A stretch of 64,000 nucleotides of DNA from Rathayibacter sp. VKM Ac-2857 (GCF_013205025.1 NZ_JABMLE010000002.1:1193670-1257669), one strand, 5' to 3'; shown: positions 1 to 8,906, counted from the first letter of the stretch. Notes: generated by a model not told the origin, from the letters alone. Numbers and translations are program-made.

Positions 1-1
1 G

Positions 2-319
2 GTGCCGACGGCCGAGCCGACCGCGGTGCCGACGGCCGAGCCGACGGCGGAGCCCACGGCCGAGCCGACCGCTGCGCCCACCGCACAGCCCACGGCCGGA
101 CCCACGGCTGAGCCCACCACCGCGCCGACCGCGCAGCCGACCGTCGCGCCGACGCACCCCGCCAGTGCCGTGCCGCCGCGCGCAGGCTCGGGCTCGGGCT
201 CCGGCTCGCTCGCCTCGACCGGCGTCGAGTCCGGCTGGCTCTCGGCCGCCGCGCTGTCGCTCCTCGCCGGCGGAGCCCTCGTGCTCGGCCTCGCCCGGAG
301 GCGCCGCACCGCGCGCTGA
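2..319 (+). CDS. C-terminal part of an LAXTG-anchored Pro/Thr-repeat surface protein (5' end outside window)
   Basis: The frame is open from the first bases, so this is the end of a gene that begins upstream; the GTG at 2 is probably internal. What is visible is about 50 residues of PTAEPTA/PTAQPTA repeats, a Gly/Ser patch (GSGSGSGS), then LASTG, a hydrophobic helix and an RRRR tail. That order is a cell-wall sorting signal. LAXTG is the motif known for class E sortases of high-G+C Gram-positives. The repeats form an extended, wall-spanning stalk; any functional head lies outside the window. It shares the sorting-signal style of the paralogues at 10.6-24.8 kb but has no repeat domain in the visible part. 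Confidence 0.8.
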   Translation: MPTAEPTAVPTAEPTAEPTAEPTAAPTAQPTAGPTAEPTTAPTAQPTVAPTHPASAVPPRAGSGSGSGSLASTGVESGWLSAAALSLLAGGALVLGLARRRRTAR

Positions 320-334
320 CCGGAGCGGATCCCG

Positions 335-741
335 ATGCGGCCGCTGCGCGGCCTACTCGATCAGCATGATTCGTCTGCTGGTCGAGCAGGCCGCGATACG
401 CGGCCCCCATGCTGGTCGGGCAGCCGCGGCACGCGGCCCCACATGCGGGTCGAGTAGCCGCGGGACGCGGCGTATCGAGACCCACCGCCGTCAGCAGGCC
501 GGTCTGCAGACTCCACTCGTGACGCGGGTGGATCTCGATACGGCCGCTCCGCGGCCTACTCGATCAGCATGATTCCTCTGCTGGGGAGCAGCCACGGGAC
601 GCGGCCGCACATGCTGGTCGAGTAGCCGCGGGACGCGGCGTATCGAGACCCACCGCCGTCAGCAGGCCGGGCTGCAGACTCCACTTCTGGCACGTACGGA
701 TCTCGATGCGCCCGCTGGGCGGTCTACTCGATCAGCACGCC
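335..741. repeat. Cluster of palindromic REP-like repeats (CTCGATACG..CTACTCGA type)
   Basis: The 538-base gap between the surface protein and the next gene holds five half-palindromic units with cores such as GATCTCGATACGGCC and GGCCTACTCGATCAGCA in alternating orientation. They lie near 335-395, 430-482, 529-575, 610-655 and 695-740. I see no gene in this gap. The same family recurs near 8.5, 30.0, 38.7-39.0 and 63.4-63.5 kb. Confidence 0.75.
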
Positions 742-784
742 TGCGCGGCCGCCGCTCGCCGAGGACCTCCGGCACGCAGAAACG

Positions 785-825
785 CCTCCGGCTCGCCGGA
801 ATCCGTGGATTCGACGAGCCGGAGG
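785..825 (-). terminator. Rho-independent-like terminator of the Pro/Ala-repeat gene
   Basis: Arms CCTCCGGCTCG (785-795) and CGAGCCGGAGG (815-825) form an 11-bp stem just past the stop codon at 858. On the minus strand it is followed by CGTTTCTGC, a weak U-rich tail. A third copy of the right arm lies at about 834-844. Confidence 0.6.
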
Positions 826-857
826 TCGTTCCGCGAGCCGGAGGTCCGGCCCGGAGG

Positions 858-1715
858 TCAGCTGCCGGAGGGAGCGTCCGACTCCTCCGCGGAGGGGGCG
901 TCGCTCGGGGCGTCGGGGGTTGAGCCGGCGTCGGGAGCGTCACCGGCGGCGGGGCCGGTGCCGGGTCGCGCGGGACCGGCGGGCGCCTCACCGGCGGCCG
1001 GCGGCGCGGGCGGGGTCGGCGCGGAGCCGTCCGCCGGGGGCGTCGGGAGCTCGCAGTCACCCGAGGGGGCAGTCGGCGGGGTCGGCGGGGTCACGGCGTC
1101 GCCGTCCGCGGGCGCGGCGGGCGGGTTCGGGAGCACTCCGTCGGCGGGCGGGGTCGCGGTCGCGCCGTCCGTGGGCGCGGCGGGAGGCGTGGGCGCCTCA
1201 CCGTCAGCCGGCGCGGCGGGCGGGGTCGGCATCGCGCCGTCGGCGGGAGCGGCCGGAGGCGTCGGCGCCTCGCCGTCGGCAGGGGCGGCGGGCGGGGTCG
1301 GCATCTCGCCGTCGGCGGGAGCGGCCGGAGGCGTCGGCGCCTCGCCGTCGGCGGGCGCTGCCGGCGGGGTCGGCATCGAGCCGTCCGCACCGGGCGCCGG
1401 AGGCTTCGGCAGTCCGGCGCCCACGGGTCCGCAGGCGGCCGGGCCGGTCGAGGCCGGTCCGGTGAGGGTCGGCGCGTCGCTGGAGTCCGGGGTCGGCGTC
1501 GCACTGGCCGTCGCGCTCGGCGTCGTCTCGATCGTGCTCGAGCTCGTCGAGCCGGAGGTGGGCGCCGAGTCGGCGAAGGCGGCGGTCGAGCCGATCGCCG
1601 CGAAGCCGAGAGCGCCGGCGACGATGCAGAGCGCGATCGTGCGGGTCCGGGGGCGGCGCGGGCCGAAGCCCGAGCCCTGGGTCCCGGGGGTGCGGCTGTC
1701 GGGGGTCTTGCTCAT
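858..1715 (-). CDS. Secreted Pro/Ala-rich repeat protein, unknown function
   Basis: 285 residues. A basic N-terminus (RRPRTRT) is followed by a hydrophobic segment and AFADS, which reads as a signal peptide cleaved near residue 49. The rest is low complexity: Thr/Ser-rich, then about ten PPAAPADGEAPT-type repeats, ending in an acidic Ser/Asp tail. There is no sorting signal and no lipobox, so the protein should be released or held non-covalently in the wall. The gene is transcribed away from the response regulator at 1874; the shared 158-base gap makes it a plausible target of that two-component system (inference). I do not recognise a family. Confidence 0.7.
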   Translation of the reverse strand: MSKTPDSRTPGTQGSGFGPRRPRTRTIALCIVAGALGFAAIGSTAAFADSAPTSGSTSSSTIETTPSATASATPTPDSSDAPTLTGPASTGPAACGPVGAGLPKPPAPGADGSMPTPPAAPADGEAPTPPAAPADGEMPTPPAAPADGEAPTPPAAPADGAMPTPPAAPADGEAPTPPAAPTDGATATPPADGVLPNPPAAPADGDAVTPPTPPTAPSGDCELPTPPADGSAPTPPAPPAAGEAPAGPARPGTGPAAGDAPDAGSTPDAPSDAPSAEESDAPSGS

Positions 1716-1873
1716 GGGAGTCTCCTCGGTCCGGCCCGGTGCCGTTCCCGTTCGGGAGCGGTTGCGGCCGGTTCCTTTTCAGATTCCGAGCCGAGTCTGA
1801 AGCGGTCCTTAAGAACAGAGGCTCCCCAGCCGAGTGGCGGTCGACGCCGATCCGCGCCCCCTACGGTCGGAGC

Positions 1874-2542
1874 ATGCTCCCCTCCGCCCGCGTGCTCCTC
1901 GTCGAGGACGACGACGCCATCCGCTCCTCCGTCGAGGCCGCCCTCCGCGGCGAGCGCTACACGGTGCGCGCCCTGCCGACCGGCGAGGACCTCGCCCGCG
2001 AGCTCGCCGACTTCGCGCCCGACCTGGTCGTGCTCGACTGGATGCTGCCGGGGCCGAGCGGCATCGTGCTCGCCGAGCGGATCCGGCGCACCAGCGACGC
2101 GGCCGTGATCATGCTGACCGCGCGCGACGCCGTCGACGACCGGCTCCGCGGCTTCGACGAGGGCGTCGACGACTACGTGGTGAAGCCGTTCGTGCTCGCC
2201 GAACTGGTCGCCCGGGTGACCGCGGTGCTCCGTCGGCGCGGCCGCGTCCCCTCGATCATCGAGATCGGCGACCTGGTCGTCGACCCCGACGCCGGCCGCG
2301 CCCGCCGCGGCGGCGAGCCCCTCGACCTCACCGCCACCGAGTTCCGGCTGCTCGCGTTCCTCGCCGGCAGCCGCGGTCGCACGCTCACCAAGACGCAGAT
2401 CCTCACCCAGGTCTGGGGCTACGACCACGTCGACCCGAACCTCGTCGAGGTGCACCTCAGCTCCCTCCGCAAGAAGATGGAGGCGCACGGCGACCGCCTC
2501 ATCCACACCGTCCGCGGCCTCGGCTACCGGGTGGAGGCATGA
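1874..2542 (+). CDS. OmpR/PhoB-type response regulator
   Basis: 222 residues from the ATG at 1874. An upstream in-frame start at 1739 would add 45 low-complexity residues and was rejected. The receiver domain (about 6-115) has the acidic pocket VEDDD, phospho-acceptor Asp55 (VVLDWMLPG), a switch Thr (MLTAR) and Lys (VVKPF). The C-terminal winged helix ends in VHLSSLRKKM and TVRGLGYRV, typical of OmpR/PhoB DNA-binding domains. The stop overlaps the kinase start by four bases (ATGA), so the two are translationally coupled. The trigger and regulon are not visible; the divergent secreted protein at 858-1715 is the nearest candidate target. Confidence 0.93.
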   Translation: MLPSARVLLVEDDDAIRSSVEAALRGERYTVRALPTGEDLARELADFAPDLVVLDWMLPGPSGIVLAERIRRTSDAAVIMLTARDAVDDRLRGFDEGVDDYVVKPFVLAELVARVTAVLRRRGRVPSIIEIGDLVVDPDAGRARRGGEPLDLTATEFRLLAFLAGSRGRTLTKTQILTQVWGYDHVDPNLVEVHLSSLRKKMEAHGDRLIHTVRGLGYRVEA

Positions 2543-4050
2543 GCACCCCGGACGCGCGCCCCGCCGCCGCGCGCTCCACCTCCGCCCCACTGCGCACCGG
2601 CTCCCTCCGCCTGCGCACCGTGCTCGCCGTGCTCGCGCTGCTCGCGGTGCTGCTGCTGGCGCTGTCCGCGACCGTGCAGGTCGTGCTCGGCGAGCGCCTC
2701 CGCGACCAGATCGAGGAGCGCCTCGCCGATCGCGCCTCCGCCGCGGCCGCCCTGGTCGGCACGATCGCCGACGACGAGCTGGCCTCGCGGCTCTCGGCCC
2801 AGGGCGTCGCGGTGCGGATCGAGAGCCCCGACGGCGAGGCGGTCGTCGCCGGACCGAGCCCCGAGCAGCTGCGCCAGGGGCCCGGCGCGGCCGATCAGCT
2901 GGGCACGCCGCCGAGCCCGCCCGGGAGCTCCTCCGCCACCGTGCCCACCCCCCGCGACGCGACCGTCACCGTCGCGTCCAGCAGCGTCTCCGGCGACGAC
3001 CGGCTGATCACCCTGCAGTCGGTCCTCAGCGACGGCACCGTGCTGACCCTCTCCAGCGAGGCGAGCTCCGTCGGCTCGACCCTCGGCTCGCTGAACGGCA
3101 TCCTGCTCGGCGCCTCGGCCGCGTTCCTCCTGCTCGCCGCCGGCGCCCTGGTCCTGGTGGTGCGCGCGACCCTCCGCCCGCTCGAGCGGATGACGACCGT
3201 CGCCCGCTCGATCGCGCACGGCGACCGCGGACGTCGCCTGCGCCCCTCGCGGCCCGGCACCGAGCTCGGCCGCACCGCCGCCGCCTTCGACGAGATGCTC
3301 GACGACCTGGAGCAGGCCGAGCAGTCGGCGCTGGCCGCCGAGCGCCGGATGCGCGCCTTCGTCTCGGACGCCGCGCACGAGCTGCGCACCCCGGTCGCCG
3401 GCATCCAGGCCGCCGCCGACGCGCTGGTCCGCGCCGACGGCACCGAGGAGGAGCGCGAGCGGCTGTCGGTGCACGTGGTCCGCGAATCGCTGCGGGCCGG
3501 CCGCCTCATCCAGGACATGCTGCTGATGGCGCGGCTCGACGAGGGGCTCGCCCTCGACGCCCGGCCGCTGGACGCCGGGGCGGTGGCGGCCGCCGCGATC
3601 GAGCGGCAGCTGCTCCGCGGCGAGGGCCCCGGCTCCGGCCCCGAGATCGTCCTGCACCGCGACCCCACGGCGCCGCTCGTGCACGCCGACGCCGACCGGC
3701 TCGGCCAGATCGTCGGCAATCTGCTCGAGAACGCCGCCCGCTTCGCCCGCTCCCGGATCGACGTCACGCTCGCGCACGCCGACGGCCGGGTCACGGTCAC
3801 GGTCGACGACGACGGCCCCGGCGTCCCCGAGGCCGACCGAGACCGGGTCTTCGACCGGCTCGTCCGCCTCGACGACGCCCGCAACCGCGCGGACGGCGGC
3901 TCGGGCCTCGGCCTGCCGATCGCCCGCGGCCTCGCGCGCGCCCTCGGCGGCGACCTGGTCTGCCTGCCCGGGGCCGCAGGAGCGCGCTTCCGCGTGATCC
4001 TGCCCGCCGGGGCGGGCTCGACCGCCGGCTCCGCGCAGAACGTCAGCTGA
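2539..4050 (+). CDS. Sensor histidine kinase
   Basis: 503 residues, partner of the regulator with which it overlaps by ATGA. TM1 lies near residues 25-50, followed by an extracytoplasmic sensor region to about 190, TM2 (about 190-215) and HAMP. HisKA follows with phospho-acceptor His280 (DAAHELRTPVAG). The HATPase domain has the N box NLLENAARF, DDDGPGVP and the G box GSGLGLPIARGLA. This is the standard class I orthodox kinase layout; the sensor segment matches no domain I can name. The last codons (GSAQNVS) lie in the left arm of a long inverted repeat (4033-4107), so the C-terminus appears to have been shaped by a repeat inserted at the gene end. Confidence 0.93.
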   Translation: MSTPDARPAAARSTSAPLRTGSLRLRTVLAVLALLAVLLLALSATVQVVLGERLRDQIEERLADRASAAAALVGTIADDELASRLSAQGVAVRIESPDGEAVVAGPSPEQLRQGPGAADQLGTPPSPPGSSSATVPTPRDATVTVASSSVSGDDRLITLQSVLSDGTVLTLSSEASSVGSTLGSLNGILLGASAAFLLLAAGALVLVVRATLRPLERMTTVARSIAHGDRGRRLRPSRPGTELGRTAAAFDEMLDDLEQAEQSALAAERRMRAFVSDAAHELRTPVAGIQAAADALVRADGTEEERERLSVHVVRESLRAGRLIQDMLLMARLDEGLALDARPLDAGAVAAAAIERQLLRGEGPGSGPEIVLHRDPTAPLVHADADRLGQIVGNLLENAARFARSRIDVTLAHADGRVTVTVDDDGPGVPEADRDRVFDRLVRLDDARNRADGGSGLGLPIARGLARALGGDLVCLPGAAGARFRVILPAGAGSTAGSAQNVS

Positions 4051-4107
4051 GAGCACGTCTCATCGCCCATCAGCGATGAGCGGCATTCCTGGCTGATGTT
4101 CTGCACG
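4033..4107. repeat. Imperfect inverted repeat, GCAGAACATCAGC family, copy 1
   Basis: Left arm GCGCAGAACGTCAGCTGAGA and right arm (complement) GCAGAACATCAGCC enclose a smaller hairpin (CTCATCGC..GCGATGAG). The left arm includes the final codons and stop of the histidine kinase. It may also act as its terminator. Copies 2 and 3 are at 38762-38833 and 46401-46471. Confidence 0.7.
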
Positions 4108-4232
4108 CAGGACCCCGCAGACCGCCCGCGTGCGCTCTCCGCGAGCCCTCCGCGCGCCCGCCGCGTGAGAACTCGCACAGCACATCCGGCGAATGCGCAA
4201 GTACGTGTTCAGGGGACGCCTCCCGCGCCACG

Positions 4233-5210
4233 ATGAGCGGGATGGAGACGATCGACGAGCGCAACGCCCGGGTGGGCACGGTCGTCGAGCGCGAGTTCGG
4301 CGTCCGACTGGTCGACTTCCTGCCGATCATCGGCGGCCTCGACCACGGCGCCCAGGTCTGGTTCGCGACCGACGACGCCGGTGCCCCGTGGAGCGTCAAG
4401 GCCTCCCGCCGCGACGGCCGCTTCGGCCTCGCCCTCGCCTCCGCCCTCGGCGACGCGCGGGCGCCCGGCATCGCCGCGCCCACCCGCGCCCGCGACGGCC
4501 GCCCCTGGACCGAGGACTCCGGCCTCCTCGTCTCGCTCGCCCCCTGGATCGTCGGCGACGACGCGGTCGACTCCGGCGAGGACGCGCTGCCCTGGGAGCG
4601 GTTCGGCGCGGTCCTGCGCGGAGTCCACGACTCCGCCCCGCCCGCCGGCGCCGTCCCGCCGCGCCGGGGCATCCGCCGCGCCCAGCGCCCGCCTGCCGCG
4701 CTGCTCGCCGAGGTCGACGAGCACCTGACCCCCGAGCTCCGCGACCGCCTGCACGCCCTCGCCCGCGCCGAGCGGCGCCTCAAGCGCTCCCGCACTCCCA
4801 CCGCCCGCGTCCCCGTGCACGGCGACCCGCACCCCGGCAACGTCGTGATCGACACCCACGGCAGCCCCTGGCTGATCGACTTCGACGAGGCCACCGTCGC
4901 CCCGCGCGAGGTCGACCTGCTCCTGGTCGAACTGGGCGTGATCTTCGCCCGCCCGATCACCGACGCCCAGCGCCGCGCCTTCCGGTCCGGCTACGGCGAG
5001 ACCCTGATCGACGACGAGCGGATCGCCCGCTTCGGCTGCGTCCGCGCGATCGAGGACGTCGCGACCACGGTCCTCCGCTCGCTCGCTCCGGCTCGGAACC
5101 CGGACGAGGAGGAGGAGCGGCGAACGCTCCTCGAGGGCCAGCTCGGCCCGCACGGCCTGGTCTCGCTCGTCGAGACCGCCCTCGACCGGCTCGGGCAGCC
5201 GGCCGCCTAG
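4233..5210 (+). CDS. APH/choline-kinase-fold phosphotransferase
   Basis: 325 residues. The catalytic Brenner motif VHGDPHPGNVVID (near 200) and the metal-binding WLIDFDEA place it in the aminoglycoside phosphotransferase/choline kinase superfamily, which transfers ATP phosphate to a hydroxyl of a small molecule. The N-terminal lobe is shorter and more divergent than in resistance enzymes, with SVKAS as the likely ATP-lysine strand. It lies 92 bases ahead of a sugar ABC importer on the same strand, so it may phosphorylate an imported substrate (inference), but nothing identifies the acceptor. A second ATG three codons in is an equally possible start. A resistance role is not supported. Confidence 0.75.
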   Translation: MSGMETIDERNARVGTVVEREFGVRLVDFLPIIGGLDHGAQVWFATDDAGAPWSVKASRRDGRFGLALASALGDARAPGIAAPTRARDGRPWTEDSGLLVSLAPWIVGDDAVDSGEDALPWERFGAVLRGVHDSAPPAGAVPPRRGIRRAQRPPAALLAEVDEHLTPELRDRLHALARAERRLKRSRTPTARVPVHGDPHPGNVVIDTHGSPWLIDFDEATVAPREVDLLLVELGVIFARPITDAQRRAFRSGYGETLIDDERIARFGCVRAIEDVATTVLRSLAPARNPDEEEERRTLLEGQLGPHGLVSLVETALDRLGQPAA

Positions 5211-5302
5211 ACCCACCCCGCACCACCGGATCCACCACAGCACCAGCACCAGCACCAGCACCCGCAGCACCCAGCACCCGCAGAAATAAGGACCCGCCCC
5301 TC

Positions 5303-6583
5303 ATGCGCAGACGACTCCTCCCCCTCGCCGCCCTCGCGGCCTCCACCCTCGCCCTCACCGCCTGCAGCGGCTTCGGCGGCGGCGGCGGCGACTCCGCCGA
5401 CGGCGACTCGATCACCTTCACCACCTGGGCCAGCGAGTCGGAGCAGGCGGCCTTCGAATCGCTGATAACCGACTTCAAGGCCGCGAACGACGGCGCGAGC
5501 GTCGAGCTCAACGTCGTCCCCTACGACCAGATGTTCAGCAACATCGACGCGCAGCTCAGCTCGGGCGAGGCACCCGACGTCTTCCGCGTCGACTACGGCA
5601 ACCTCGGCGTCTACTCCAGCCAGGGCCAGCTGCTCGACCTGACCGACCGCATCGACGAGTTCGACTCCTTCACCCCCGCCTTCCAGGAGGCCGTGTCGTT
5701 CGAGGGCACCCCCTACGGCGTCCCGCACCAGACCGACGTCTCGGCCCTGCTCGTCAACACCGAGCTGCTCGCCGCCGCGGGCGTCACCGACATCCCCACC
5801 ACGGCCGCCGACGCCTGGACCTGGGAGGAGTTCGCCGACGTCTCGACCAAGCTCCGCGCCTCGCTCCCCGCCGAGCAGTACCCGTTCGCCGCCAACTGGC
5901 AGCTCGGCGGCACCCCGCGCTGGCTGAGCTGGCTGTTCGAGGCCGACGGCGCCCTGCTCGAGGAGGACGGCACCACGCCCGCCATCGACTCCGAGGCCGG
6001 CGCCAAGGCCCTCGACTTCACCAAGAGCTTCTTCGAGAACGACTGGGTCCCGCCGACCAGCTCGGTCAAGTCCGCCACCTACGCCGACTCCTTCTTCACC
6101 GAGCAGAGCGTCGCGATGTCCTTCGTCGGCTCCTTCCTCGTGCCGGACGTCAACAACCTCGCCGACTTCGAGTGGACCGCCACCCCGATGCCCGTCGACG
6201 CCCGCGGCGCGACCGACCTCGGCGGCAACGCCCTCGTCGCCACGGCCGAGACCGACAATCCCGACCTCGCGGCCGAGTTCCTCTCCTTCATGACGGAGGC
6301 CGAGAACATGGCCGAGTTCTGCGCCGCCACCAACGAGCTGCCGACCCGCACCGACATCGACCCCGCCTCGATCGACTTCGCGGTCCGCGCCGACGTGATG
6401 CCCGTCTTCGTCGAGCAGGCCGCCACGATCACCCCGCGCGACGTGCAGCAGCTCACCTCTCCCTTCCTCGCCCAGATCTCGGTCGCGATGCAGGACCAGC
6501 TCGAGGAGGCGTTCGTCGGCGGACGCAGCACCGAGGAGACGCTGTCCGGCCTGAGCGACGCGATCGCGCAGGCCACGAGCTGA
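5303..6583 (+). CDS. Sugar ABC transporter substrate-binding lipoprotein
   Basis: 426 residues. The signal peptide ends in the lipobox LTAC (Cys about 21) followed by a Gly linker, so the mature protein is membrane-tethered. The body starts ITFTTWASESEQAAF and has the family-1 (MalE/UgpB-like) extracellular binding fold. It heads a tight operon with two permeases; its TGA shares a base with the next ATG (TGATG). No ATPase gene follows, so, as in many actinobacteria, a shared MsiK-type ATPase elsewhere probably energises it (known for the family, inferred here). The upstream 92 bases contain CACCAG repeats. The sugar cannot be read from sequence. Confidence 0.9.
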   Translation: MRRRLLPLAALAASTLALTACSGFGGGGGDSADGDSITFTTWASESEQAAFESLITDFKAANDGASVELNVVPYDQMFSNIDAQLSSGEAPDVFRVDYGNLGVYSSQGQLLDLTDRIDEFDSFTPAFQEAVSFEGTPYGVPHQTDVSALLVNTELLAAAGVTDIPTTAADAWTWEEFADVSTKLRASLPAEQYPFAANWQLGGTPRWLSWLFEADGALLEEDGTTPAIDSEAGAKALDFTKSFFENDWVPPTSSVKSATYADSFFTEQSVAMSFVGSFLVPDVNNLADFEWTATPMPVDARGATDLGGNALVATAETDNPDLAAEFLSFMTEAENMAEFCAATNELPTRTDIDPASIDFAVRADVMPVFVEQAATITPRDVQQLTSPFLAQISVAMQDQLEEAFVGGRSTEETLSGLSDAIAQATS

Positions 6584-7500
6584 TGACCGCCGTCCCCCTC
6601 CGCGGGTCGCCGCCGCGCCGGCGCCGCACCGCCCGCACCCGCGAGGCGCTCGCGGGCTTCGGCTTCGTCGGCCCGAACCTGCTGCTGATGGCGCTGTTCC
6701 TGTTCGTGCCGATCCTCTGGGCGATCCAGCTGTCGTTCCAGGAGTCGCGCGGCTTCGGCACCCCGGAGTGGGTCGGCCTCGCCAACTACGCCCGGATGGG
6801 CGCCGACCCGGTGTTCTGGCAGAGCCTCGGCAACACGCTGATCTTCACCGCGGTGACGGTCCCGGTGGAGCTGCTCGGCGGCCTCGGGCTGGCGGTGCTG
6901 CTCAACTCGGTGCTGCCGGCCCGCGGGATCTTCCGCACGATCATCGTGCTGCCGCTGGTGATCTCCGGCGTCGCCTCCGGCATGATCGCGGTCACGATCT
7001 TCAGCGAGTCCTCCGGCATCGTCAACAAGGTCCTCTCCTCGCTCGGCGCCTCGCCGGTCTCCTGGCAGTCCGACGGCACCGCCGCGATGATCTCGGTGAT
7101 GCTCACCGCGGTCTGGCTGCGGATCGGCTTCAACATGGTGATCTACATCGCCGGCCTGCAGGGCGTCTCGCCCGAGCTCTACGAGGCGGCACGGATCGAC
7201 GGCGCGACCCGCTGGCAGCAGTTCCGCTCGCTGACGGTGCCGCTGGTCGGCCCGTCGACGTTCTTCCTGCTGATCATGAACGTGATCGCCTCGTTCCAGG
7301 TCTTCGACATCGTCTTCGTGATGACCGGCGGCGGGCCCGGCTTCTCCACCTCCGTGCTCGGCACCTACGCCTACCGCAACGGCTTCCAGGTGCGCGAGCA
7401 GGGCTACGGCGCCGCGCTCGGAGTCGTCATCCTGCTCGTCTCCCTCGCCTTCACCTACCTGCAGTGGCGCACGAGTCGCACCCGCGACCTCGTCGAATAG
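6583..7500 (+). CDS. Sugar ABC transporter permease, MalF/UgpA type
   Basis: 305 residues with six predicted membrane helices. It carries the EAA loop ELYEAARIDGATRWQQFRSL, which docks the ATPase. The ATG at 6583 overlaps the stop of the binding-protein gene by one base, indicating coupled translation. Start choice rests on that overlap and on the basic cytoplasmic N-terminus RRRRTARTREA ahead of TM1. Forms the heterodimeric channel with the next gene. Confidence 0.93.
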   Translation: MTAVPLRGSPPRRRRTARTREALAGFGFVGPNLLLMALFLFVPILWAIQLSFQESRGFGTPEWVGLANYARMGADPVFWQSLGNTLIFTAVTVPVELLGGLGLAVLLNSVLPARGIFRTIIVLPLVISGVASGMIAVTIFSESSGIVNKVLSSLGASPVSWQSDGTAAMISVMLTAVWLRIGFNMVIYIAGLQGVSPELYEAARIDGATRWQQFRSLTVPLVGPSTFFLLIMNVIASFQVFDIVFVMTGGGPGFSTSVLGTYAYRNGFQVREQGYGAALGVVILLVSLAFTYLQWRTSRTRDLVE

Positions 7501-7509
7501 GAGCCTCCC

Positions 7510-8415
7510 GTGACGTCCTCCACCCTCACCACGCCCGCCGCCGTCGCCGCCGCGACCGTCCGCGATGCACCGAAGCGCCGCCGCTCGACCCGCGACGGCT
7601 CCCGCACAGGGCTCGTCCTGCGCATCGTCGTCGCGGTGATCGCCTCGGCGATCGTCTTCTTCCCGCTCTACTGGATGCTCGTCATCGCGTTCTCGCCGCG
7701 CGGCGAGGTCTTCTCGCCCGGGCCGCCCCGGTTCTGGCCGAGCGAGATCTCGCTGGAGAACTTCGCGACCGTCTTCGCCCGCTTCCCGGTCGGCGAGTGG
7801 TTCGTCAACTCCGTCGTCATCGGCGCCTTCGTCACCGCGTTCACGGTCGTGCTCAACCTGCTGGCCGGCTGGGGCTTCGCGCGACTGCGCTTCCCGGGCC
7901 GCAACCTGCTGTTCCTGCTGGCGCTCGCGACGATGATGATCCCCGTCCAGGCGATCATGGTCGCCCAGTTCAAGCTCGTCACCGGGCTGCAGATCTACGG
8001 CACCTACTGGTCGGTGATCCTGCCCGGAGCGGCGGCCGCCTTCGGGATCTTCCTCGCCCGGCAGTTCTTCCTCTCCATCCCGGAGGAGCTGATCGAGGCC
8101 GCGCGGATCGACGGGGCCGGCCACCTGCGGGTGTTCCTGCAGATCGTCCTGCCGCTGAGCAAGCCGCTGATCGCGGTGCTGATCCTGCTGACGCTGCTGG
8201 GCAGCTGGAACGACTTCGCCTGGCCGCTGATCGCCCTGAAGGACAACGAGCTGTTCACGCTGCCGATCGGGCTGCTCTACCTCAAGGGCCAGTCGACGCC
8301 GGACTACTCGGCGAGCATGGCGCTCGCGCTGATCTCGGTGCTGCCGATGGTGCTGCTGTTCCTCGCCTTCCAGCGCTACTTCGTCCAGGGCTTCGCCCGC
8401 AGCGGCATCCGCTGA
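7510..8415 (+). CDS. Sugar ABC transporter permease, MalG/UgpE type
   Basis: 301 residues from a GTG at 7510, nine bases after the previous stop, with GGAG overlapping that stop as ribosome site. Six helices. The EAA motif is EELIEAARIDGAGHLRVFLQ, followed by LPLSKPLIAVL, as in CUT1 permeases. Last gene of the importer; no ATPase gene follows. Downstream lies a 490-base repeat-filled gap. Confidence 0.93.
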   Translation: MTSSTLTTPAAVAAATVRDAPKRRRSTRDGSRTGLVLRIVVAVIASAIVFFPLYWMLVIAFSPRGEVFSPGPPRFWPSEISLENFATVFARFPVGEWFVNSVVIGAFVTAFTVVLNLLAGWGFARLRFPGRNLLFLLALATMMIPVQAIMVAQFKLVTGLQIYGTYWSVILPGAAAAFGIFLARQFFLSIPEELIEAARIDGAGHLRVFLQIVLPLSKPLIAVLILLTLLGSWNDFAWPLIALKDNELFTLPIGLLYLKGQSTPDYSASMALALISVLPMVLLFLAFQRYFVQGFARSGIR

Positions 8416-8451
8416 CGGCGCGCGTGTCACTCGACTAACGGAGCGGTCGCC

Positions 8452-8800
8452 CACCCATGCTGATCGAGTAGCCCGCACCGCGGGCGTATCGAGATCCCCA
8501 GAAGTCGAGTCCGCACACCCGCCCAGCTGACCACGCCGGGTCTCGATACGCCCCTCCGGGGCTACTCGACCAGCAAAGGGGTCGCCACCCATGCCGATTC
8601 AGCAAAGGGGTCGCCACCCATGCTGATCGAGTAGCCCGCGCAGCGGGCGTATCGAGATCCCCCACCCCCAGAAGTCGAGTCCGCAGGCCCACCCAGCTGA
8701 CCACGCCGGGTCTCGATACGCCCCTGCGGGGCTACTCGACCAGCAAGGCCATGCTGATCGAGTAGCCCGCGCAGCGGGCGTATCGAGATCCCCCAGCCCC
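8452..8800. repeat. Cluster of five REP-like palindromic repeats
   Basis: The gap between the importer and the PucR-type regulator holds units near 8455-8500, 8539-8578, 8619-8666, 8710-8748 and 8752-8800 with cores GGTCTCGATACGCCCCT and GCTACTCGACCAGCA in alternating orientation. The phrase AAAGGGGTCGCCACCCATGC is duplicated near 8575 and 8604. I see no gene here. Confidence 0.8.
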
Positions 8801-8906
8801 AGGAGTCCAGCCCGCAGAGGCGCCCGGCGGCACCGGCGGATCGTCGCCGGGCTCTCGGCCCGCCGCCTAGTCTGAGAGCGTCCGCCGCACGAACGAGGAG
8901 ACCTGG

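Noticed and set aside
2524-4056. Long open frames antisense to the histidine kinase and to most other genes
   Set aside because: In DNA this GC-rich, stop codons are rare in all frames. These translations are Arg/Ala/Pro-rich with no motifs and lie opposite well-supported genes.
4193-4232. Upstream start for the APH-type gene, or fusion with the binding protein through another frame
   Set aside because: That frame is Arg-rich without motifs; it only becomes meaningful at the binding-protein ATG 5303.
4233-5210. Aminoglycoside resistance gene
   Set aside because: It has the superfamily kinase motifs only; nothing points to antibiotic substrates.
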